57,890 nt of DNA from positions 1 to 57,890 of the forward strand of contig CAYUVH010000038.1 of assembly GCA_964448135.1 (NCBI GenBank). The letters run 5' to 3'. The number at the start of each line of letters is the position of its first letter. Positions within the stretch are counted from its first letter, which is position 1. The position numbers and the translations under genes were made by a program. Below, piece by piece: positions 1-5,610 of this stretch. A model generated the notes under the pieces. That model saw only the letters and a list, made by a program, of their open reading frames with translations, searched no databases and was not told where the DNA came from. The DNA comes from CAYUVH01 sp964448135. GTDB taxonomy: Bacteria > Verrucomicrobiota > Verrucomicrobiia > Limisphaerales > UBA8199.

Positions 1-126
1 CTCTTCCGCTTTAGGCACGGTGGACCCGATCGTCCTGCGAAGTTTTTCGAGGGCGGCGCATTTGTCGGCGTCCACTGTTGAAAGATAGTCGTCGATGGTT
101 TTGGGCTTGATTGAGGTTTTCTTCAT
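1..126 (-). CDS. DUF1801 (YdhG-like) protein, N-terminal part only
   Basis: The minus strand from the ATG at 124-126 reads 42 codons without a stop to the window edge. It begins MKKTSIKPKTIDDYLSTVD and continues with an ALEKLRRTI segment, the usual opening of DUF1801 proteins (small YdhG-like proteins, sometimes called iron chaperones; biochemical role uncertain). Only the first helices are visible, so the conserved core cannot be checked. It faces away from the tRNA array that begins about 80 bases upstream of it. Recognition is from the N-terminal pattern alone. Confidence 0.6.
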   Translation of the reverse strand, partial: MKKTSIKPKTIDDYLSTVDADKCAALEKLRRTIGSTVPKAEE

Positions 127-204
127 TCAAATCTAAAACGAACGGCGAGTCTCAATTTAGACATACGCCAGAAACTTATTGGCAACGATTTTCCATTTCC
201 CGCG

Positions 205-273
205 ACGCGAAATCCCGGTGCCAGCGAGGACATCACAGACTTCGCCGCGGAGGTTCAACTCCTCCTTCGCGTC
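205..273 (+). tRNA. Degraded tRNA-like element (possible Val-CAC)
   Basis: Acceptor strands 205-211 and 266-272 pair over 7 bases, and the pairing extends outward to 201-276. The T-arm 249-265 is perfect with a canonical loop TTCAACT. The central hairpin 224-245 has six pairs but a 10-base loop, so no normal 7-base anticodon loop exists; T-CAC within it is only a guess. There is no clear D-arm and no encoded CCA. It is probably a decayed first member of the array. Confidence 0.35.
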
Positions 274-279
274 GCGACC

Positions 280-353
280 GGGTTGCGAGCATTGCAGCGA
301 TGCAGCGGTCTCTTAAACCGCAGAGCACGGGGCAGCACCGTGGCAACCCACCA
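280..353 (+). tRNA. tRNA-Lys(CTT), non-canonical T-loop
   Basis: Acceptor 280-286/343-349 (7 pairs), D-stem 289-292/300-303, anticodon stem 305-309/317-321 with loop CTCTTAA (U33 present, anticodon CTT), 4-base variable region, T-stem 326-330/338-342, discriminator A350 and encoded CCA 351-353. The T-loop is GGCAGCA in place of the TTCRANY pattern, so U54, U55 and A58 are missing. The D-loop has no GG. It may be functional in an unusual way or be a minimal tRNA; the cloverleaf itself is unambiguous. Confidence 0.82.
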
Positions 354-358
354 TTTCC

Positions 359-434
359 GCATCCGTGGTGAAACTATTATCATCCTTCGCTTCGAACGAA
401 GAGTCTGCAGGTGGGAGTCCTGCCGGATGCACCA
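359..434 (+). tRNA. tRNA-Arg(TCG), non-canonical T-loop
   Basis: Acceptor 359-365/424-430 (7 pairs), weak D-stem 368-370/381-383, anticodon stem 385-389/397-401 with loop CTTCGAA (anticodon TCG), T-stem 407-411/419-423 with loop TGGGAGT, discriminator A431 and CCA 432-434. U55 and C56 of the T-loop are replaced by G. Only five bases separate it from the preceding tRNA-Lys. Confidence 0.8.
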
Positions 435-473
435 TCTTCATTTGCGATTTCAGATTTACGATTTTCGATTTAA

Positions 474-557
474 CGGCGTGTGGTTTGCCTCGAATAGCAG
501 AGAGGCCGGTCTCAGAAACCGTGAGCCTTGGAGGTGCAATTCCTCTCACGCCGACCA
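474..557 (+). tRNA. tRNA-Leu(CAG)-like, class I body
   Basis: Acceptor 474-480/547-553, anticodon loop 511-517 CTCAGAA (anticodon CAG) on a stem with one mismatch, T-stem 530-534/542-546 with loop TGCAATT, discriminator A554 and CCA 555-557. The D region 481-506 is long and folds as a five-pair hairpin (487-491/502-506) instead of a normal D-arm. The variable region is only about 7 bases, whereas bacterial tRNA-Leu normally carries a long variable arm. Confidence 0.7.
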
Positions 558-561
558 TTTC

Positions 562-636
562 GCCCACGTAGTCCAACGCAGAGACGGCGCACTTAAAACG
601 CGCAGAGTGTCGGTGCAAATCCGACCGTGGGCACCA
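562..636 (+). tRNA. tRNA-Leu(TAA)-like, class I body
   Basis: Acceptor 562-568/626-632, D-stem 571-573/583-585, anticodon loop 592-598 CTTAAAA (anticodon TAA) on a stem whose closing pair is A-C, 5-base variable region, T-stem 609-613/621-625 with loop TGCAAAT, discriminator A633 and CCA 634-636. It lacks the long variable arm of tRNA-Leu. Its D-arm and T-arm closely resemble those of the Leu(CAA), Leu(GAG) and Gln members, suggesting duplication with anticodon change. Confidence 0.78.
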
Positions 637-667
637 GCCTTCGCTGAAGCTTCGGCTCGGCAGGCCA

Positions 668-742
668 CCGCGTGTAGCCCAATGCAGAGGCGTTCCGCTC
701 AAGACGGAAAGGTTGCAGGTGCAAGTCCTGCCACGCGGACCA
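668..742 (+). tRNA. tRNA-Leu(CAA)-like, class I body
   Basis: Acceptor 668-674/732-738 (7 perfect pairs), D-stem 677-679/689-691, anticodon stem 693-697/705-709 with loop CTCAAGA (anticodon CAA), 5-base variable region, T-stem 715-719/727-731 with loop TGCAAGT, discriminator A739 and CCA 740-742. U55 is replaced by G and the long arm expected for Leu is absent. The 31 bases upstream (637-667) hold a GC-rich filler with a GCTGAAGC palindrome and no gene. Confidence 0.82.
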
Positions 743-746
743 ATCT

Positions 747-834
747 GGAATGTCAACCGGACAAGCGGGCCGGGCCTCGGTGCTAACGAGTGCGTGCCTA
801 CGGGCAAGTGGTGCAAGACCACGGCATTCCGCCA
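747..834 (+). tRNA. tRNA-Ser(GCT), class II
   Basis: Acceptor 747-753/824-830, anticodon loop 780-786 GTGCTAA (anticodon GCT), long variable arm 792-806 with a four-pair stem (795-798/803-806), T-arm 807-823 with loop TGCAAGA and a mismatched first pair, discriminator G831 and CCA 832-834. The long arm and G73 both fit serine identity, so here anticodon and body agree. U55 of the T-loop is again replaced. Confidence 0.75.
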
Positions 835-839
835 TTCAC

Positions 840-931
840 GCGCGCGTAGCTCAAAGAGAGCCGGCAATCTTATAAATTGCGTCACGCTAGATGAGCGTCG
901 GGTTCCGGAGCGTTACCGGACGCGCGTACCA
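840..931 (+). tRNA. tRNA with anticodon TAT (Ile codon ATA) on a class II body
   Basis: Acceptor 840-846/921-927, T847-A848, D-stem 849-852/858-861 with only a 5-base loop, anticodon stem 864-868/876-880 with loop CTTATAA (anticodon TAT), 23-base variable region with a five-pair stem 884-888/894-898, T-stem 904-908/916-920 with loop AGCGTTA, discriminator A928 and CCA 929-931. Long variable arms belong to Leu, Ser and Tyr tRNAs, so an isoleucine anticodon on this body is unexpected. Confidence 0.72.
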
Positions 932-977
932 TTTCGTCCTCATGGCTCAAAGCGCTTGACGTTCTTTTGCAATCCCC

Positions 978-2363
978 ATGGAATTGATGCTTGTGAACGC
1001 GCTTTCAACCCCAGCCGATTGGAATCAATTCCTGAAATCATTTGCAGCGGCCTGTGGCGCGAGCGAATGGCCTGGGAACACAGGCGCATCAGCGGAGCAA
1101 CTGCTCAAGGCCGAGAGCCGACTGAAAATCAAGCTGCCTCCGTCATACCGCACATTCCTGTCTGCTAGTAACGGATGGCGCAACGCATCAAGCGAAGTCC
1201 CCGTGCTGAAATCTGTCGAATCAATCCGGTGGTTCAAAAGGGAGCACCGCGATTGGGTTCAGGCCTACACCGATCCAATGCACGGAGCCGAGGCGCTTCT
1301 CCCTGCCGCGCGAGATTACTTCAATTATGCGGAGGCGGACAATGTGAACTTTGACGTGAAGCATCTGGCGCAGACGCTTTGCATCAGTGAAGTCGGGGAC
1401 TCTGCGGTTCTGTTGCTTAACCCAATGGTGATCTGGCCGGATGGTGAATGGGAAACGTGGTTATTCGCCAACTGGCTTCCAGGCGCGACGCGGTATCGGT
1501 CTTTCGCAGATTGGATGCGTCACGAATTCGCCCGATTGACTGACGAGACATTCACACATTCATTTGTTCCCGAGGAACTCCCCACAGTTTACGTCGATGG
1601 ACCTGAAAAGAGTTCACGGCACGTGCGTCCTCGGGAAGTGAATCTAACGCTTGAAGAGATACTCAAGAAGCTCGGATCCAAAACGCGCTCACAACGGCTT
1701 AAGGCGACGCGGCAACTGGGTCGCATTGGAGGAGACGCGGCGATCGGCAAGCTCATTGATTTATTGAAAGCTGATTACGATTACCACGTTCGTTGCGAGG
1801 CGGCAGAAGTCCTCGGCCGAATTCGCGCGAAAGAAGCGGTCGAACCACTGATCCAGGTGACGGCGGAAGAATCCTACGTCACAAGCACGGCCATTCAGGC
1901 TTTAGGCAATTTCAGCGATGAATCAAGTGCTCATCGTCTCTTGAAGCTGATTGAGGAAGATGGTCTCTCTGCAGGTGTGGCGGCATATGCACTGGCACGA
2001 CGGAACGATTCTCGCGGTGTTCCACTATTGGTCCAGAAGCTCACTTCAAAGGACTGGCGCGACCAGCATACCGGAAACATTGCTGGCAGTTTCATTGCTG
2101 AATTCGGCACACCTGGCCTTGAGGCGTTAGCACCATTGGTGGAGAGCGCAGATGTTGAAATCCGCCGAAGAGCGATCAACGGAGTCTTCAACTTGGCTTG
2201 TTTGGCCAAGGAAAAAGAAACCAAAATACGCGCCAAGAATCTCCTTGAGCGTTGTCTGGAGAAAGAAACAGATGCTGGCGTGCGCCAAAACTTGGAAGCT
2301 TGTGTAGCAGTTGCGTTCAAAAGGAAACCTTCGGGATCTGACAACCCGTTTGTGGGGGCGTAG
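978..2363 (+). CDS. SUKH (SMI1/KNR4-like) domain plus HEAT-repeat protein
   Basis: The 461-residue product has two parts. Residues 1 to about 170 carry a SUKH-type pattern: an AEQLLKAESRLKIKLPPSY segment followed by FLSASNGW. Residues from about 215 to 440 are alpha-helical repeats of HEAT/PBS-lyase type (RLKATRQLGRIGGDAAIGKL; EAAEVLGRIRAKEAVEPLI). SUKH domains occur in immunity proteins of bacterial toxin systems and in general protein-interaction roles; HEAT repeats are scaffolds. No signal peptide or catalytic motif is seen. The gene sits between the two tRNA blocks, and its stop codon (2361-2363) lies inside the tRNA-Val(GAC) gene. No convincing ribosome site precedes the ATG at 978; the GTG or ATG codons just downstream are alternatives. 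Confidence 0.75.
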   Translation: MELMLVNALSTPADWNQFLKSFAAACGASEWPGNTGASAEQLLKAESRLKIKLPPSYRTFLSASNGWRNASSEVPVLKSVESIRWFKREHRDWVQAYTDPMHGAEALLPAARDYFNYAEADNVNFDVKHLAQTLCISEVGDSAVLLLNPMVIWPDGEWETWLFANWLPGATRYRSFADWMRHEFARLTDETFTHSFVPEELPTVYVDGPEKSSRHVRPREVNLTLEEILKKLGSKTRSQRLKATRQLGRIGGDAAIGKLIDLLKADYDYHVRCEAAEVLGRIRAKEAVEPLIQVTAEESYVTSTAIQALGNFSDESSAHRLLKLIEEDGLSAGVAAYALARRNDSRGVPLLVQKLTSKDWRDQHTGNIAGSFIAEFGTPGLEALAPLVESADVEIRRRAINGVFNLACLAKEKETKIRAKNLLERCLEKETDAGVRQNLEACVAVAFKRKPSGSDNPFVGA

Positions 2364-2428
2364 CTCAACAGCAGAGCGCTCGCTTGACATGCGAGAGGTA
2401 AAGCGGGCAGCACGCTTCACTCCCACCA
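2354..2428 (+). tRNA. tRNA-Val(GAC), non-canonical T-loop
   Basis: Acceptor 2354-2360/2418-2424 (one C-A mismatch), D-stem 2363-2366/2374-2377, anticodon stem 2379-2383/2391-2395 with loop TTGACAT (anticodon GAC), T-stem 2401-2405/2413-2417 with loop GGCAGCA (the same as in the Lys(CTT) member), discriminator A2425 and CCA 2426-2428. Its first ten bases overlap the end of the upstream SUKH-HEAT reading frame. Confidence 0.8.
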
Positions 2429-2433
2429 TTTGC

Positions 2434-2509
2434 GTCCTTGTGGTGTAACGGTAAACATTCCTGCTGCTCAGGCAGGAGAACGCCGGGCCAAAGCCGGCCA
2501 GGGACACCA
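2434..2509 (+). tRNA. tRNA-Glu(CTC)-like, lacks U33
   Basis: Acceptor 2434-2440/2499-2505 (GTCC start, as in many tRNA-Glu), D-stem 2443-2445/2456-2458 with a normal GG loop, anticodon stem 2460-2464/2472-2476 with loop TGCTCAG, T-stem 2482-2486/2494-2498 with loop GCCAAAG, discriminator A2506 and CCA 2507-2509. Position 33 is G rather than the near-universal U, which should disturb the anticodon U-turn. Anticodon CTC is read by position. Confidence 0.68.
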
Positions 2510-2516
2510 ATTCACC

Positions 2517-2591
2517 GCCCTCAAAGCATTGGCAGCGATGCACTCGCCCGGTACGCGAGTCAGCCCGGCGCAAGTCCGGGTGAGGGCTCCA
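2517..2591 (+). tRNA. tRNA-Thr(GGT)-like, lacks U33
   Basis: Acceptor 2517-2523/2581-2587, D-stem 2526-2529/2538-2541 with GG in the loop, anticodon stem 2543-2547/2555-2559 with loop CCGGTAC (anticodon GGT, C at position 33), T-stem 2564-2568/2576-2580 with loop CGCAAGT, discriminator T2588 and CCA 2589-2591. All stems pair perfectly, so the atypical loop bases are not simple decay. Confidence 0.75.
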
Positions 2592-2598
2592 TCAATAA

Positions 2599-2670
2599 CG
2601 CAGTCGAGCCAGCGCTCAAGTGGGTTTCATAAGCCCGCTGCGCCCGGGGCGGCACCGGGGACTGCGACCA
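2599..2670 (+). tRNA. tRNA-Met/Ile2(CAT), shrunken D-arm
   Basis: Acceptor 2599-2605/2660-2666 (7 pairs), D hairpin 2606-2609/2614-2617 with a 4-base loop, anticodon loop 2626-2632 TTCATAA (anticodon CAT) on a stem with G-U ends, T-stem 2643-2647/2655-2659 with loop GGCGGCA, discriminator A2667 and CCA 2668-2670. CAT could be elongator Met or, if modified by TilS, Ile2; sequence alone does not decide. The D-arm is too short for the usual D-loop/T-loop contact. Confidence 0.7.
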
Positions 2671-2674
2671 TTTT

Positions 2675-2746
2675 GCCTCCACGCAGCAGGCTGCGGATTT
2701 CTTTTGTAAAGAATTCCTGCCGGGGCAGCACCGGCTGGAGGATCCA
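2675..2746 (+). tRNA. tRNA-Thr(TGT)-like, shrunken D-arm
   Basis: Acceptor 2675-2681/2736-2742 with the first pair mismatched, D hairpin 2683-2686/2691-2694 with a 4-base loop, anticodon loop 2703-2709 TTTGTAA (anticodon TGT), T-stem 2719-2723/2731-2735 with loop GGCAGCA, discriminator T2743 and CCA 2744-2746. Both Thr members carry U at position 73. Confidence 0.68.
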
Positions 2747-2755
2747 ATTTTCCAA

Positions 2756-2831
2756 CCTCGCGTAGTCCAAAAGCAGAGACACGACGTCGAGAGCGTCGCC
2801 AGTGCGGGTGCAAGACCTGCCGCGAGGACCA
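2756..2831 (+). tRNA. tRNA-Leu(GAG)-like, class I body, lacks U33
   Basis: Acceptor 2756-2762/2821-2827, D-stem 2765-2767/2778-2780, anticodon stem 2782-2786/2794-2798 with loop TCGAGAG (anticodon GAG, C at position 33), 5-base variable region, T-stem 2804-2808/2816-2820 with loop TGCAAGA, discriminator A2828 and CCA 2829-2831. No long variable arm is present, unlike ordinary tRNA-Leu. Confidence 0.75.
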
Positions 2832-2844
2832 ATTTCAGACTGAG

Positions 2845-2915
2845 GGGCTGCAAGCATTAAAGTGATGCAACGGGCTTTTAATCCGTTGAACTTGGAGCAT
2901 TACCAAGGCGGCCCA
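2845..2915 (+). tRNA. tRNA-Lys(TTT)-like, no encoded CCA
   Basis: Acceptor 2845-2851/2908-2914, D-stem 2854-2857/2866-2869, anticodon loop CTTTTAA (anticodon TTT) on a stem closed by a G-U pair, T-stem 2891-2895/2903-2907 with loop AGCATTA, discriminator A2915. It is followed by GAT rather than CCA, unlike nearly all other members. The 99 bases after it (2916-3014) contain AT-rich direct repeats of a CATTCTGCACTCC type and no gene. Confidence 0.68.
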
Positions 2916-3014
2916 GATTTAAGTGCAGAGTGAAAAGTGTGGAATGCAAAATGGCGGAACGGTTTCCCTCAGGCACTCCATTCTGCACTCCGCATTCTTC
3001 ATTCTCCATTTAAC

Positions 3015-3089
3015 TGCCGGGTCGTCTAATTAGCAGGACATCGCCCTTTGAAGGCGAGCGTGGTGGTGCGAATCCATCCCCGGCAGCCA
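3015..3089 (+). tRNA. tRNA-Gln(TTG)
   Basis: Acceptor 3015-3021/3079-3085, D-stem GTC/GAC, anticodon stem with loop CTTTGAA (anticodon TTG), T-stem 3062-3066/3074-3078 with loop TGCGAAT, discriminator G3086 and CCA 3087-3089. It departs least from a normal tRNA: only U55 is replaced by G. G73 fits glutamine identity. Confidence 0.82.
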
Positions 3090-3112
3090 ATTTTACGAAG
3101 TCGAACTTCGAC

Positions 3113-3186
3113 CGCCCGGTGGTGAAGTAGTATCGCGTCCGGCTTACATCCGGAAGTTGGAGGGGCAGAACCTTCCCGGGCGACCA
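3113..3186 (+). tRNA. tRNA-Val(TAC)
   Basis: Acceptor 3113-3119/3176-3182, weak D-stem, anticodon stem TCCGG/CCGGA with loop CTTACAT (anticodon TAC), T-stem ending at 3175 with loop GGCAGAA, discriminator A3183 and CCA 3184-3186. It is the last member of the array; the HNH endonuclease frame opens six bases further on. Confidence 0.8.
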
Positions 3187-3215
3187 TTTGAATGCAAAGT
3201 GGTTTGAAAAACTGT

Positions 3216-3800
3216 ATGAGCAACATCTTGAACAAGGCAATGGTGCTGGTGCTGAACCGCAACTGGCAGGCGATCAATGTGCGGACGCCGCAGGAGGCGT
3301 TCTGCATGCTGGCGTCCAATGTGGCGACCGCGCTTGAAATCGAGGGCGAGGAACACATCCGTCCGGTCAGTTGGGCGGAGTGGATCACGCTGCCGATTCG
3401 TGAACAGGACGAAGCCGTGCGGACGGCCCGCGGATTGATCCGTGTGCCGACGGTCGTCGTCGCGCTGAATTTCGCCAAGGTGCCGAAGAAGCGCCCGAAG
3501 CTCTGCGCGCGCACGATTCGCGAACGCGATGGCAATCGCTGCCAGTACACGGGCCGCGTGTTGCGTCCGGACGAGGGCAGCTTGGACCACGTCGTGCCCC
3601 GGTCGCGCGGCGGCAAGGATGCCTGGGAAAACCTCGTGTGGTCGGACAAGCAGGTCAATCACCGCAAGGCTGACCGCCTGCCGCACGAAGCCGGGCTGAA
3701 GCTCCTCTCGAAGCCCCGCGCGCCGAAGGAGCTGCCGGCGTCGGCTTTCATCCGCAATTCTCATGGGGTCGCGGACTGGAAGTTGTTTGTGAATGAGTAG
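3216..3800 (+). CDS. HNH endonuclease
   Basis: The 194-residue protein has an N-terminal region beginning MSNILNKAMVLVLNRNWQAI and a C-terminal HNH nuclease fold: a RCQYTG segment, the DHVVPRSRGG motif at about residues 124-133, then ENLVWSDKQVNHRKAD. The Asp-His and the downstream Asn/His are the expected metal-binding and catalytic positions. The ATG at 3216 matches where this family normally starts; an in-frame ATG at 3192 would add eight residues. This family is common as a free-standing chromosomal gene, but its place directly after the tRNA array may mean the two travelled together. A strong terminator follows. Confidence 0.85.
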   Translation: MSNILNKAMVLVLNRNWQAINVRTPQEAFCMLASNVATALEIEGEEHIRPVSWAEWITLPIREQDEAVRTARGLIRVPTVVVALNFAKVPKKRPKLCARTIRERDGNRCQYTGRVLRPDEGSLDHVVPRSRGGKDAWENLVWSDKQVNHRKADRLPHEAGLKLLSKPRAPKELPASAFIRNSHGVADWKLFVNE

Positions 3801-3805
3801 CATCG

Positions 3806-3848
3806 GGGCCGGACTGCTGTGAATTGGCGGTCCGGCCCTCTTTTTTTT
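3806..3848 (+). terminator. Rho-independent terminator after the HNH gene
   Basis: GGGCCGGA at 3806-3813 pairs with TCCGGCCC at 3831-3838 and is followed by a run of eight or more T residues. It lies six bases after the HNH stop codon on the same strand. Confidence 0.85.
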
Positions 3849-3987
3849 GGGCTCGTGTTTACCGAAACCCCGCCGCGATGGGGCGGGACGACAGTTTTTG
3901 TTAAAACAAAGCCAATAGAGGGTGAACATTGGCCGCGAGAGGGAGGCATGCTTTGGGCAACGGACAAACAGATCGAAGCATACTCAA

Positions 3988-5610
3988 ATGAGCAGACTAC
4001 AGACCCTCTCTCGGAAGGTGCGGCCAGCCGAATCCATCGGCAACACAGTCAGCGCGCAGCAGAAGGCACAGATGCTGGACCGGTATGATTATCCGGCGGA
4101 AACCCGGAAGATCATCGACGTGGAAAATCTGCTGCCCCCGGTATTGTTAAGCCGTTTGCAGGCGACGTATCCCCAACATTCCGGCCTGCTGGAAACGCGG
4201 CCATTCTTGTTTGCGCACAAGGCGATTTACTCAGGATTGGAAGGCTTTCGGGATGTCGTCAGGATCTTGCAGAAGAATGGCATTGCTTTGGAGCGCACCG
4301 CGGAGCGGGAGTTGTTCGTCCAGGTTTACCGGTTCAAGGCGACGCGGCACATCCTGAACTCGATCAATTGGAATGATTACCAGCACGACTCCATGTATCA
4401 GCTCGTGTTTCCGCAACCGGGCATGATGCCGGAGAAGCTGGTGCAGGAGTATATCGCGGCGAAGAATGATACTGAACGCGAGCAGGTAATGACCGCGTAT
4501 CACGAGGCCACCAACCCGCACGATGGCAAGCAGCTCCTGAACAAGCCGTGGATGGAGGCCCTGGACGGCGGGATCGAAATTCTCGAGGGCAGCCAGCACA
4601 AGTATCCGCAATGCCAGCTGGTCTTCGATTGCACAACGCAGAACTGTTTTGCGTTCTGCACGTATTGTTTCCGGCATGCGCAGGTGCGCGGCGACCACGA
4701 TATGTTCATTCAGAACGATATCGCGCAGATTCACGCTTACCTGCGACAGCATACCGAGGTGACCGACTTGTTAATCACCGGCGGAGACGCGGGTTATCTG
4801 CCTTATGAACGACTGGAGCAATATGCGCGGCCGATCATGGAGGACCCGAGCTTGTTGCATGTGCGCACACTGCGGCTGGGTTCCCGCATGCTGACGTTCC
4901 AGCCCGAGCTCATCCTGACGAAGAAGTACGAGAAGATTCTCGGGCTGTTCGAGGAGATGCGGGACAGCGGGGTCCAGGTCTCGTGGATGGCGCATTTCTC
5001 CACTCCGCGCGAAATACTGAATCCCTCGACCATCGCGGCGATCCGGCGTTTGCAGGACAGCGGAGTGACGGTGCGCAGCCAGAGCCCGATCATGAATCAC
5101 GTGAGCCTGTTCACCGATGCGAACGGCAAGGTGGACGTGAAGCGCTCGGCGCAGAACTGGATCGACCTGGCGCATATCCTCGCGGCGCTGTCCGTGCGGT
5201 TCCATTCGATGTATTGCGCGCGGTTCACCGGCGAACATCACTATTTCACCGCGCCGCTGGCGGACATCGAAAAGGTGGCAAACCTGATTTATCGGTCGCT
5301 CGCTTCGCTGCACCGGCCCTCCCGGTACATCACGATGACGACTTCGGCGGGCAAACTGTCCATCCTTGGAACAGCCCAGGTCAATGGAAAAAAGGCTTTC
5401 GCGCTGAAGTTCAACGAGAGCCGCAATATGGAGTGGATGAATCCGGTGTTCCTGGCGGAGTTTAATGACAAGGAAACCAGGGTGGACAAACTCAAACCGT
5501 TCGGCGGCGGGAAATTTTTCTTCGAGGACGAACTGCACCAAATCGAGGAGCAGCTCAGCGAGATGCATAAGAAGGCCTTCGGCTGCGGCGACTCCCACTG
5601 CGAATCATGA
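3988..5610 (+). CDS. KamA-like radical SAM 2,3-aminomutase, probable acidic substrate
   Basis: This 540-residue enzyme (start ATG 3988; a GTG at 3922 would add 22 residues with no family resemblance) has the lysine-2,3-aminomutase layout. A CFAFCTYC motif at about 220-227 gives the three cysteines of the 4Fe-4S/SAM cluster. It is followed by a DLLITGGDA segment, a radical SAM TIM barrel, and a TTSAGKLS segment placing a lysine where KamA binds PLP. KamA enzymes move an alpha-amino group to the beta carbon. In an alignment from memory, the two aspartates with which KamA grips the epsilon-amino group are replaced here (YCAR and TMTT in their place), which argues against lysine and for an acidic side chain. 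Its TGA overlaps the next ATG. It is probably about 100 residues longer than typical KamA at its ends. Confidence 0.82.
   Translation: MSRLQTLSRKVRPAESIGNTVSAQQKAQMLDRYDYPAETRKIIDVENLLPPVLLSRLQATYPQHSGLLETRPFLFAHKAIYSGLEGFRDVVRILQKNGIALERTAERELFVQVYRFKATRHILNSINWNDYQHDSMYQLVFPQPGMMPEKLVQEYIAAKNDTEREQVMTAYHEATNPHDGKQLLNKPWMEALDGGIEILEGSQHKYPQCQLVFDCTTQNCFAFCTYCFRHAQVRGDHDMFIQNDIAQIHAYLRQHTEVTDLLITGGDAGYLPYERLEQYARPIMEDPSLLHVRTLRLGSRMLTFQPELILTKKYEKILGLFEEMRDSGVQVSWMAHFSTPREILNPSTIAAIRRLQDSGVTVRSQSPIMNHVSLFTDANGKVDVKRSAQNWIDLAHILAALSVRFHSMYCARFTGEHHYFTAPLADIEKVANLIYRSLASLHRPSRYITMTTSAGKLSILGTAQVNGKKAFALKFNESRNMEWMNPVFLAEFNDKETRVDKLKPFGGGKFFFEDELHQIEEQLSEMHKKAFGCGDSHCES

Noticed and set aside
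130..197. A further tRNA before the array
   Set aside because: A weak T-arm-like hairpin and TTTTCCATTT end are present, but only five acceptor pairs and no proper anticodon loop.
313..885. Minus-strand frames of 80-190 residues across the tRNA array
   Set aside because: Their phrases (such as GPRGRTCTCNLSVLS) are typical spurious translations of reverse-complement tRNA genes.
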